From positions 1 through 61,237 of the forward strand of contig JBBWZQ010000418.1 in NCBI GenBank assembly GCA_039649115.1: a stretch of DNA of 61,237 bases, in the 5' to 3' direction. The position numbers and the translations under genes are program-made. Positions 35,825 to 43,742 of the stretch are shown here, piece by piece. The DNA comes from DATEJJ01 sp039649115 (GTDB lineage: Bacteria > Actinomycetota > Actinomycetes > Mycobacteriales > Micromonosporaceae). The first letter of the stretch is position 1, and each line of letters begins with the position of its first letter. The notes under the pieces are model-generated. The model made no database searches, was not told the DNA's origin, and was given only the letters and a program-made list of their open reading frames with translations.

Positions 35825-37608
35825 GCGGTCACTCCTTTCTCCTGTAGCCACATCTCCAGCAGCGCGAGCTGCCACAACTGGTTGGCGCCGAGCGTGGTCC
35901 GCGCCGTGTTCGGGTCCGCCAGCAGCGCGTCCACGTACTCCTTGCGGAACAGGCCCCGGGCCCGCGCGTCCGGGGCCGACAGCGCGTCGCGCACCCGGTC
36001 GAGCATCGGACCCGCCAGGTGCCGGATCGCGGGTACCGGGAAGTAGCCCTTGGGCCGGTCGATGACCTCGTCGGGTACCAGCCCGCGGGCGGCCTCCTTG
36101 AGCACCCCCTTGCCACCCGACGCCAGCTTGAGCTCGGCCGGGCAGGCCGCCACCAGCTCGACGAACTCGTGATCGAGAAAGGGTACGCGCGCCTCCAGGC
36201 CCCACGCCATCGTCATGTTGTCCACCCTCTTCACCGGGTCGTCGACGAGCATGACCTGGGAATCCAGGCGCAGCGCGGCGTCCACCGCGGTGTCCGCGCC
36301 CGGCCTGCCGAAGTGCGCGGCCACGAACTCCCGGCTCACGTCGGCGTCGAGCATCCACTCGGGGGACAGCTGCCCGGCGAGTGTCTCCTGTGGACGGTCG
36401 AAGAAGACCCGGGCGTACGCGTCCACGGCGTCCTCGCGCGGCACCCGGGCCAGCGGCGGGTACCAGTCGTAGCCGGCCAGGATCTCGTCCGCGCCCTGGC
36501 CGGACTGGACCACCTTGACGTGCTGGGAGACGGCCTCGGACAGCAGGTGGAAGGCGACGCAGTCGTGGCTGACCATCGGCTCGCTCATCGCCGAGATGGC
36601 CGCGTCCACGGCGGGCAGGAACCGCGTGGCCCCGATGCGGATCTGGTGGTGCTCGGTCTCGAACCGCTTGGCCACGATGTCGGAGTAGGCGAACTCGTCG
36701 CCGCTCTCCCCCGCCGCCGCCTCGAACCCGATGCTGAACGTGTTCAGCCCGGCCTGGCCCGACTCGGCGAGCAGGGCGACGACGATGCTCGAATCGATGC
36801 CGCCGGACAGCAGCACACCGACCGGGACGTCGGCCACCATCCGCCGGTCCACCGCGGTGCGCAGCTTGGCCAAGACCGCGTCCCGCCAGTCCTCGGGTGT
36901 GTGCAGGTCGGGTGCGGCGGTGCGGGAGAACGCCGGCCGCCAGTACACCGTCTCGGTCGTGCTGCCGTCGGACCGCACCACGCGCACGGTGGCGGGGGGC
37001 AGCTTGCGGACGCCGAGCAGGATGGTGCGCGGCGCCGGTACCACCGAGTGGAACGTCATGTAGTGGTGCAGCGCGACCTTGTCCAGCGCGGTGTCCACTC
37101 CGCCCGCGGCGAGCAGCGCCGGCAGGGTGGAGGCGAAGCGCAGCCGGCCCGGCGCCTCGGCGAGGTAGAGGGGCTTGATGCCCAGCCGGTCCCGGGCCAG
37201 CACGAGGGTGCGGCTGTCCTGCTCGACGAGCGCGAAGGCGAACATGCCGAGGAAGCGCTCGACGCACTTCGTGCCCCAGCGGTGGTACGCCTTGAGAATG
37301 ACCTCGGTGTCGGAGTGCGAGAAGAACCGGTAGCCGGCGGCCTCCAGCTCCTTGCGCAGTTGCTTGTAGTTGTAGATGCAGCCGTTGAAGACCACGGCGA
37401 GGCCGAGCTCGTCGTCGACCATGGGCTGGCTGCCGGCCTCGGACAGGTCGATGATCTTCAGCCGGCGGTGGGTGAGCGCGATGTCGCCGTCCTGCCGGAA
37501 GCCCTCGCCGTCGGGCCCGCGCCGGGCCAGCAGCGGCGTCATCCGGCGGACCGCGTCGGCGTCCGCCGGCCGGCCACCGAACCTGAATTCGCCACCGAAA
37601 CCACACAC
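35821..37608 (-). CDS. Asparagine-synthetase-like amidotransferase (NAGGN amidotransferase type)
   Basis: 595 residues from a GTG at 37608, with AGGAGG about 6 nt upstream. This start makes Cys2 the N-terminal glutaminase nucleophile (VCGFGGEFRFGG); longer reading is not family-like. The glutaminase domain (2-210) has RGPDGEG and FNGCIYNY. The synthetase domain has the PP-loop LSGGIDSS at about 267-274. The sequence is closer to the N-acetylglutaminylglutamine amidotransferase group than to plain AsnB. It should amidate a peptide carboxylate using glutamine and ATP. It is 10 nt after the ligase gene and overlaps the peptidase gene. Confidence 0.88.
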   Translation of the reverse strand: MCGFGGEFRFGGRPADADAVRRMTPLLARRGPDGEGFRQDGDIALTHRRLKIIDLSEAGSQPMVDDELGLAVVFNGCIYNYKQLRKELEAAGYRFFSHSDTEVILKAYHRWGTKCVERFLGMFAFALVEQDSRTLVLARDRLGIKPLYLAEAPGRLRFASTLPALLAAGGVDTALDKVALHHYMTFHSVVPAPRTILLGVRKLPPATVRVVRSDGSTTETVYWRPAFSRTAAPDLHTPEDWRDAVLAKLRTAVDRRMVADVPVGVLLSGGIDSSIVVALLAESGQAGLNTFSIGFEAAAGESGDEFAYSDIVAKRFETEHHQIRIGATRFLPAVDAAISAMSEPMVSHDCVAFHLLSEAVSQHVKVVQSGQGADEILAGYDWYPPLARVPREDAVDAYARVFFDRPQETLAGQLSPEWMLDADVSREFVAAHFGRPGADTAVDAALRLDSQVMLVDDPVKRVDNMTMAWGLEARVPFLDHEFVELVAACPAELKLASGGKGVLKEAARGLVPDEVIDRPKGYFPVPAIRHLAGPMLDRVRDALSAPDARARGLFRKEYVDALLADPNTARTTLGANQLWQLALLEMWLQEKGVTA

Positions 37609-37618
37609 GAACGGCCTC

Positions 37619-40234
37619 CTATCCCTCGCCCAGCAGCCAGGTGTCTTTCGCACCGCCACCGCGGGACGAGTTGACGATCATGCTGCCGGCCGGGGCGACC
37701 CGGGTCAGCGCGGCCGGCGCGGCCACCACGTGCTGCCCGCTGAAGACGAACACCCGCAGGTCGACGTGGCGCGGTGCCAGCTGGTGACCGTCGAAGACCG
37801 GGTGCGTCGACATGTTGACGACCTCCTGGGCCACCCAGCGGTGCGGCGCGGAGAGGATCTGGCGGCGGACGGCGGCGAGCTCGTCCGGCGCGGCGTGCGG
37901 GCCGATGACCACCCGGTCGCCGCCGTACCCGTCGACCGGCTTGCAGACCAGCTCCGCCAGCCGCCCCAGCACCTCGGCCCGCTGCTCCGGCACGCCGCAC
38001 AGGTAGGTCGGGATGTCCGCCAGCAGCGGCTTCTCGCCCAGGTAGTACTCGATGAGCTGGCTCACGAAGGCGTACACGGCCTTGTCGTCGCCGATCCCGT
38101 TGCCCAGCGCGTTGGCCAGGCTGACCGTCCCCGCGTGTACCGCCGCGAGCAGCGCCGCACCGAGCGGCAGGCCGTCCGCGCCACCGGAGTGCACCAGGCT
38201 GTCCTCGCCCATCCTCAGGTAGATCACGTCGATCCGCCGGCGCGAGCCGTGCCGCAGCAGGTAGACGATGTTGTCCTCGACGAACAGGTCGACGGGGCGG
38301 GCCAGCGGTACCCCCATCTCCATGGCCAGCAGCCGGTGCTCGAACCAGGCCGAGTCGTCCGGGCCCTGGCTGAGCAGCACGATGCCCGGGCTGTCCCCGG
38401 CCGCGGGCGGCGCCGCCTCCTCCAGCGTCCGGCGCAGCATCCCCGGCACGCTGTCGACACCGAGCAGGGCCGCCGGGGTGGGCAGCTCGGACATGACGGC
38501 GGCGGTCAGCCGGCGGTTCTGGATCGCGTACCCGATGCCCGAGGGCACCCGCAGGTTGTCCTCCAGCACGTACCACTCGCCGGCCTGGTCGCGAACCAGG
38601 TCGACGCCGGCGACGTGGGCCCGCACCCCGGGACCCTGGCGCAGCGCGCCGCTGGGCCGCATCTCGGGAGAGCCGTACAGGACCCATTCGGGGACGATCC
38701 CGTCCCGCACCGCCGCACGGTCCGTGTACACGTCGTTCAGGAACGCGTCCAGGGCGCGTACCCGCTGGGCCAGCCCGGCCTGCAGCCGGTGCCAGTCGTC
38801 GGCCGCCACGATGCGCGGCACCAGGTCGACCGGCAACAGCCGGGTGCTGGTCTCGCCCGCGATGCTGAAGGTGACCCCGCGCGCCCGCTGCTCCTCGTCC
38901 CGCGCGTCCTCGCGCTGGCGCAGGCCGGTCGGGCCCAGGGCGCGCAGCGCCTCGACGATCTCGTGGTAGCCGGCCGCCACCTCGGCACCGGTGAACACCT
39001 CGTCGGCGCGCGAGACGTACGACCGCAGGGTGGCCTGCCGGCCGCTCGCCGCAGCCAGCCGCGACTCGCTGCCGCGGGTGTCTTCGAGGACCAGGTCGAC
39101 CACGTCCGACAGCCGCCCCCGCCGGGTCAGCGCCCGGCGCTGCCGCGCGGCCGAGCTGCCCCGGCCGAGAGCCTGCGCGGAAAGCTCCACCACCTGGTCC
39201 CAGTCACCCTCCGCCTCCAGGTGCGGGCGCAGGTCGGCCACCAGCCGGTCCACCGCCACCGCGGCGGGCACCGGCGCCGGCGATCGGGGCAGGTCGAGCA
39301 GGTCGCCCTCCAGCCCCGAGCGGGCGGCCCGCCACATCGCCGCGCGGTGCAGCGGCGCGCGGATGGCCGGCAGCGGCTCGCCCGCCTGGTATGCCGCGAC
39401 CTCCCGGCGCGCCAGCGCGCGGAACAGCCCGGCGAGCAGGACCACGGTGTCGACGGCCGGGCAGGCGTCCGGTACCCGCAGCTCGACGGTGGGCACGTGG
39501 GCGGACGGCCGGACGTCGAAATAGATCATGTTGGGATCGGTGATGGTGCCGGAGGCGATGAGGTCGGCGACCAGCGCCTCGTGGTCGGCGGCGGACTCCA
39601 CCGCCCCGCTGTATCCGGCGGTCGGCCAGCGCATCCAGATCAGCGACCGCACGCTCGCGTACCCGCTGTCCTCCCCCATCCAGTACGGCGAGCTGCAGGA
39701 CAGCGCGAGCAGGACCGGAAGCGCGGGTGCGACCCGCTGGCTCACCGCGACCGCGGCGTCCCGGTCGGCGATCCCGACGTGCACCTGCGCCCCGCAGATC
39801 AGCTGCTCCCGGGCGAGGAGCTGGTAGTCGTCGAGCATCCGCCGGTACCGGGAGTTGGGCGTGATGGCCAGCCCGTCCAGGTCGACCAGCGGGACCGTAC
39901 CGGCGGCGGCCAGCCCCAGGCCGAGGCTCTCCGCGACGCCGACGGCCGAGCGCCGCAGCGCGACCACGTGCTCCCGCAGCTCGTCGAGGCCGTGCGACAC
40001 CGGGGTGTTGGTCTCGACCACGGACCGGTACAGCTCGGCCGAGTACCAGGCCGGGTCGAGCTGGTCGAGCACCTCGGGCGCCCTGGGTACCAGCTCGCGG
40101 GTGTCCAGGTCGACGACGTGCAGCTCCTCCTCGACCCCGAGGGTCAGGGCGGCCGAGGCCCCGTTGAGGCGGGCGGTGCCGGCGGCGGCCTGCGCGACGC
40201 CGACCGACGTCTTGCCTCCCGCTGGGTCGACCAT
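37619..40234 (-). CDS. Fused GCS2 carboxylate-amine ligase and circularly permuted ATP-grasp ligase
   Basis: 871 residues from the ATG at 40234 (a GTG at 40243 is the alternative). Residues about 28-400 are a YbdK-type GCS2 domain, opening with LTLGVEEELHVVD and containing SHGLDELR and CGAQVHVG. Residues about 425-865 are a circularly permuted type 2 ATP-grasp domain. Its markers are YVLEDNLRVPSGIGYAIQNR, ALGNGIGDDKAVYAFV, LVCKPVDGYGG and RHVDLRVFVFSG. Both halves are ATP-dependent amide-bond formers, so one chain could make two successive bonds. First gene of a tight unit with the amidotransferase and S9 peptidase. Substrates are unknown. Confidence 0.9.
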   Translation of the reverse strand: MVDPAGGKTSVGVAQAAAGTARLNGASAALTLGVEEELHVVDLDTRELVPRAPEVLDQLDPAWYSAELYRSVVETNTPVSHGLDELREHVVALRRSAVGVAESLGLGLAAAGTVPLVDLDGLAITPNSRYRRMLDDYQLLAREQLICGAQVHVGIADRDAAVAVSQRVAPALPVLLALSCSSPYWMGEDSGYASVRSLIWMRWPTAGYSGAVESAADHEALVADLIASGTITDPNMIYFDVRPSAHVPTVELRVPDACPAVDTVVLLAGLFRALARREVAAYQAGEPLPAIRAPLHRAAMWRAARSGLEGDLLDLPRSPAPVPAAVAVDRLVADLRPHLEAEGDWDQVVELSAQALGRGSSAARQRRALTRRGRLSDVVDLVLEDTRGSESRLAAASGRQATLRSYVSRADEVFTGAEVAAGYHEIVEALRALGPTGLRQREDARDEEQRARGVTFSIAGETSTRLLPVDLVPRIVAADDWHRLQAGLAQRVRALDAFLNDVYTDRAAVRDGIVPEWVLYGSPEMRPSGALRQGPGVRAHVAGVDLVRDQAGEWYVLEDNLRVPSGIGYAIQNRRLTAAVMSELPTPAALLGVDSVPGMLRRTLEEAAPPAAGDSPGIVLLSQGPDDSAWFEHRLLAMEMGVPLARPVDLFVEDNIVYLLRHGSRRRIDVIYLRMGEDSLVHSGGADGLPLGAALLAAVHAGTVSLANALGNGIGDDKAVYAFVSQLIEYYLGEKPLLADIPTYLCGVPEQRAEVLGRLAELVCKPVDGYGGDRVVIGPHAAPDELAAVRRQILSAPHRWVAQEVVNMSTHPVFDGHQLAPRHVDLRVFVFSGQHVVAAPAALTRVAPAGSMIVNSSRGGGAKDTWLLGEG

Positions 40235-40411
40235 CTGTGCCACCGCCTGCGATGTCGTGGTTGTCCGGATAGCCGAGCCTCACCAGCGGCTGTGCCAATC
40301 AGGTTTCGTACGCGTTAACCTCCGCCTCCAATGACCTGATCTTGGCAGACCGTGGGCACGTCCGGTCCGCCTTCAGCCGTACCCGTCCGGCCGGTCCGGC
40401 AAGCACTCCCC

Positions 40412-40442
40412 TTGACTTGAAGCTCGCTTCAACTTGCACAGT
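40412..40442 (+). promoter_or_regulatory. MerR-style promoter dyad upstream of the SDR gene
   Basis: A -35-like TTGACT (40412-40417) overlaps the palindrome TTGAAGC-TC-GCTTCAA (40417-40432), with a weak -10 (CACAGT, 40437-40442) at a 19-bp spacing. A dyad inside an over-long spacer is the hallmark of MerR-family control. No MerR gene is in the window. Confidence 0.5.
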
Positions 40443-40475
40443 CGTGGTCGGAGTGAGACACGCATGGAGGAGAAC

Positions 40476-41183
40476 ATGCCCGAAACGGTACCCGTCGCCT
40501 TGATTACCGGAGCGTCCCGCGGCCTGGGCCGGGCGGTGGCCACGGCGCTGGCCGCCCGGGGTTGGCGGCTGATCGTGGATGCCCGCGAGCGGGCGCCACT
40601 GCTGGCCGCCGCGGGCGCGTGGGCCGGCACGGCGGAGGTCGTCCCGGTTGCCGGGGACGTGGCCGAGCCGGCACACCGCGCGGCGCTGATCGAGGCGGTG
40701 CGCCGGCTGGGCCGGCTGGACCTGCTGATGAACAACGCCAGCACGCTCGGCCCGAGCCCGATGCCGATGCTGGCCGACTACCCGCCGCCCGACCTCGCGG
40801 CGGTGTACCAGGTGAACGTGCTGGCCCCGCTGGCGTTGCTGCAGCCGCTGCTGCCGGTGCTGGAGTCCACCGGCGGCCGGGTCGTCAACGTCAGCTCGGA
40901 CGCGGCGGTCGAACCGTACCCGGGCTGGGGCGGGTACGGCTCGGCCAAGGCCGCGCTCGACCAGCTCACCGCGGTACTGGCGGCCGAGCGGCCGGGGCTG
41001 CGGGTCTACGCGTTCGACCCCGGCGACATGCGCACCGACCTGCACCAACTCGCCTTTCCGGGCGAGGACATCTCGGACCGGCCGGAGCCTGCGACGGTGG
41101 TGCCGGCGGTGCTGCGGCTGCTCGACGGGGACCTGGGCAGCGGCCGGTACCGGGCGGCCGACCTGGCGACGGTGCCCGCGTGA
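40476..41183 (+). CDS. Short-chain dehydrogenase/reductase
   Basis: 235 residues from the ATG at 40476, chosen because GGAGGAG lies 5 nt upstream (an ATG at 40464 overlaps that site). Rossmann motif TGASRGLG at the N-terminus, NNAS, the catalytic Ser in VNVSSDAAV and YGSAK (Tyr-x-x-x-Lys) are all present. Binds NAD(P)H; substrate unknown. It overlaps the QueA-like gene by 4 nt (GTGA). Confidence 0.9.
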   Translation: MPETVPVALITGASRGLGRAVATALAARGWRLIVDARERAPLLAAAGAWAGTAEVVPVAGDVAEPAHRAALIEAVRRLGRLDLLMNNASTLGPSPMPMLADYPPPDLAAVYQVNVLAPLALLQPLLPVLESTGGRVVNVSSDAAVEPYPGWGGYGSAKAALDQLTAVLAAERPGLRVYAFDPGDMRTDLHQLAFPGEDISDRPEPATVVPAVLRLLDGDLGSGRYRAADLATVPA

Positions 41184-42253
41184 ACCGCCTGCTGGACGAC
41201 GCGCGCACCCGGTTCAGCCTGCCCGACGAGCTGGCCGCGCAGCAGCCGCCCGAGGCGCGCGGGCTGCGCCGCGACCAGGTACGGCTGCTGGTGGCGACGC
41301 CGGAGCGGCTGTGCCACACCCGGTTCGACCGGCTGGGCGGCTACCTGCGGCCGGGTGACCTGCTGGTGGTCAACAACTCGGCGACGCTCGCCGCGGCGGT
41401 GGACGGCACGTGGCCGGACGGCACGCCGGTCCCGGTGCACTTCTCCGGACCCGCGGGCCAGGGGGACTGGGTGGTGGAACCGCGCCAACCGGACCAGTCG
41501 GGACCGGTCCGGGACGCGGCCGGGGGTGCGGTGATCCGGCTACCGGACGGCGCGACCCTCACGCTGCTGTCCGCGGTCGGCGCGGCCGGCCGGCTCTGGC
41601 GCGCCCGGTTGCGGGAGGGCGCTGCCGGTTCTCCCGGGGACGTGCAGGGCTACCTGTTCGACCACGGCCGGCCGATCGCGTACGGGTACCTGCGGCGCCG
41701 GTTCGCGCTCAGCGCGTACCAGACGGTCTTCGCCCGGGTGCCCGGCAGCGCGGAGCTGCCCAGCGCCGGCCGGCCGTTCAGCGAGCGGCTGGTGACCGCG
41801 CTGGTGGCGGCCGGCGTGACGGTCGCGCCGATCACCCTGCACACCGGGGTCTCCTCGCAGGAGACCGGCGAGGCCCCGCTCGCCGAACGGTTCGAGGTGC
41901 CCGCGCGCACCGCCGCGCTGGTGAACCTGGCGCACCGGCAGGGCGGCCGGGTGGTGGCGGTGGGCACGACCGTGGCACGCGCGCTGGAAACCGTGGCGCA
42001 CCCCGACGGTCGGGTCGAAGCCGGCGCCGGCTGGACCGAGCTGGTACTGGGGCCGGGCCGGCCCGCCCGTACCGTGGACGGCCTGGTGACCGGATTCCAC
42101 CCGCCGGACGCGTCACACCTGCTGCTGCTGGAGGCGATCGCGTCCACAGTGGACCTGGTACAGCGGGCGTACGACGCGGCGGTGGCGCAGCGCTACCTGT
42201 GGCACGAGTTCGGCGACAGCTGCCTGCTGCTGCCGGCCACGGTACGCAGGTGA
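41180..42253 (+). CDS. QueA-like S-adenosylmethionine:tRNA ribosyltransferase-isomerase
   Basis: 357 residues from a GTG overlapping the SDR stop. Family motifs are clear: RPGDLLVVNNSATL, HFSGPAGQGDWVVEPRQ in place of the usual sequence of the SAM-transfer domain, PITLHTGVSSQETGE (normally TLHVGxGTFxPV) and VAVGTTVARALET. The catalytic core is recognisable but several family-invariant positions differ. No other queuosine gene is nearby, so it may act on something other than preQ1-tRNA. Its end overlaps the convergent DUF1028 gene by 61 nt. Confidence 0.82.
   Translation: MNRLLDDARTRFSLPDELAAQQPPEARGLRRDQVRLLVATPERLCHTRFDRLGGYLRPGDLLVVNNSATLAAAVDGTWPDGTPVPVHFSGPAGQGDWVVEPRQPDQSGPVRDAAGGAVIRLPDGATLTLLSAVGAAGRLWRARLREGAAGSPGDVQGYLFDHGRPIAYGYLRRRFALSAYQTVFARVPGSAELPSAGRPFSERLVTALVAAGVTVAPITLHTGVSSQETGEAPLAERFEVPARTAALVNLAHRQGGRVVAVGTTVARALETVAHPDGRVEAGAGWTELVLGPGRPARTVDGLVTGFHPPDASHLLLLEAIASTVDLVQRAYDAAVAQRYLWHEFGDSCLLLPATVRR
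42143..42153. repeat. TCCACAGTGGA palindrome
   Basis: An exact copy of TCCACWGTGGA, inside the QueA-like gene. Confidence 0.6.
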
Positions 42254-43068
42254 GCCAGCACCAGCGGGTCGATCTGGCCGAGCACCAGCCGCTCCTCCAG
42301 GTTCTCGATGCCCGCCCACGCCGCGAGCGCCGCGTCCAAGCCGGCCGGATCGGCGGGGTGGCCGGCGGTGGCCAGCAGGCGTGCCACCTCGCCGGCGATC
42401 TCGCCGGACAGCGGCAGCAGCGTGGCCGGGTCCGGCCGGTCGAAGTAGAACGCGTGCAGGTCGACGAGCCGGCCCAGCTCTGACACCGGGTCGGCGTGGT
42501 CGTCGACGCGCAGGTCGGCCAGCACGTCGCTGGTGCCCCCGTACCCCGCGTTCTTCGACACCACCAGCAGCGCCGCGCTCTGCCGCCCGCGCCAGTCGCC
42601 CCCGGCCCCGTCGCCGGCGCGCAGCGCGGCGAGCAGCCGGCGCGCCAGGGGCGGGTCGTCGCCGGCCGCCAGCCACGCGGCCCGCATCGCCTCGACCACC
42701 TCGGGCCCGGTCAGGATGTTGCCCTGGATCGCGTACCCGTCGCCGGCCACTCCCCCGGCCCACGGGTGGCAGTCCGCTCCGGTGTAGGTGGCGCCCGGGC
42801 CGCCGCGGCCCACCACGCCGAGCTGGCGCACGGAGCGGCCGGGGTCGGCGGCGATCAGGCCGGCCAGCGTGTCCGCGGCGGTCACTCCGGTGGCCAGCAG
42901 GGCCAGCCCCTGCGGCCGGTAGGCGCAGTTGACATCGGCCTGGGTGGCCAGCGCGCCGACCCGCGCCGCGGCGGCGGGGACCAGCCCGCCGGCGCCGAGG
43001 AACTTGCTGGCCACCGCGACGCCGTGCACGAGGCCATCGGCGGAGCGACCCACGATGGAGTACGTCAT
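42193..43068 (-). CDS. DUF1028 Ntn-hydrolase-like protein
   Basis: 291 residues. The N-terminus MTYSIVGRSADGLVHGVAVASKF and the internal ATQADVN, DGYAIQGNILTG and SAALLVV stretches define DUF1028, a family with an Ntn-hydrolase-like fold and, in some members, a peptidoglycan-binding C-terminus. Activity unknown. The ATG overlaps the response-regulator stop by 4 nt. Its last 61 nt are antisense to the end of the QueA-like gene. Confidence 0.88.
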   Translation of the reverse strand: MTYSIVGRSADGLVHGVAVASKFLGAGGLVPAAAARVGALATQADVNCAYRPQGLALLATGVTAADTLAGLIAADPGRSVRQLGVVGRGGPGATYTGADCHPWAGGVAGDGYAIQGNILTGPEVVEAMRAAWLAAGDDPPLARRLLAALRAGDGAGGDWRGRQSAALLVVSKNAGYGGTSDVLADLRVDDHADPVSELGRLVDLHAFYFDRPDPATLLPLSGEIAGEVARLLATAGHPADPAGLDAALAAWAGIENLEERLVLGQIDPLVLAHLRTVAGSSRQLSPNSCHR

Positions 43069-43742
43069 GCGCCCATTGTGTCGCCCGACGGCACCAGGCC
43101 GGCCTCGTAGCCGAGGATGACCGCCTGTACCCGGTCGCGCAGGTCCAGCTTCGCGAAGATCCGCCCGATGTGCGTCTTGACCGTTCCCTCGGACAGGTGC
43201 AGCTGCCCGGCTATTTCCATGTTGGACAGTCCCCGGGAGACGAGCGTGAGCACCTCCCGCTCCCGCGCGGTGAGCGCCGCCAGCCGCCCCTCGTGCCGGG
43301 TACGGGCCGGCGCGGTGCCGACGAAGTGCTGGATCAGGCGCCGGGTCACGCTCGGCGACGCGACCGCCTCGCCGGAGGCCACCACGCGCACGGCGGAGAG
43401 CAGGTCGTCCGCCAGCGTGTCCTTGATGAGAAAGCCGCTCGCCCCGGCCTGCAGCCCGGCGAACACGTACTCGTCGAGGTCGAATGTGGTGAGGATGATG
43501 ACCCGGGGACAATCCACAGTGGACCCCCGGATCCGGCGGGTGGCCTCGATACCGTCCATGCCGGGCATCCGCACGTCCATCAGGACCACGTCCGGGCGGG
43601 TACGCGCGACCACCTGTACCGCGGTGCCGCCCTCGGCCGCCTCGCCGACCACGACGATGTCGTCGGTCTCGTCCAGGATCATCCGGAACCCGGTGCGCAC
43701 CAGCGCCTGGTCGTCCACGAGCACCACGCTGATCCGCCTCAT
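43065..43742 (-). CDS. NarL/LuxR-family response regulator
   Basis: 225 residues. The receiver domain carries the acidic pair VDD (residues 9-11), phospho-acceptor Asp56 (VVLMDVRMPG) and Lys in FLIKD. The C-terminal LuxR helix-turn-helix reads LTAREREVLTLVSRGLSNMEIAGQLHLSEGTVKTHIGRI. It overlaps both the upstream kinase (ATGA) and the downstream DUF1028 gene, so the three are translated together. Confidence 0.96.
   Translation of the reverse strand: MRRISVVLVDDQALVRTGFRMILDETDDIVVVGEAAEGGTAVQVVARTRPDVVLMDVRMPGMDGIEATRRIRGSTVDCPRVIILTTFDLDEYVFAGLQAGASGFLIKDTLADDLLSAVRVVASGEAVASPSVTRRLIQHFVGTAPARTRHEGRLAALTAREREVLTLVSRGLSNMEIAGQLHLSEGTVKTHIGRIFAKLDLRDRVQAVILGYEAGLVPSGDTMGA
43513..43523. repeat. 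TCCACAGTGGA palindrome
   Basis: An exact copy of TCCACWGTGGA, inside the response-regulator gene. Confidence 0.6.

Noticed and set aside
33980..40234. Nonribosomal peptide or RiPP cluster
   Set aside because: No adenylation, condensation or carrier domains and no precursor peptide are visible; the enzymes fit small-peptide ligation instead.
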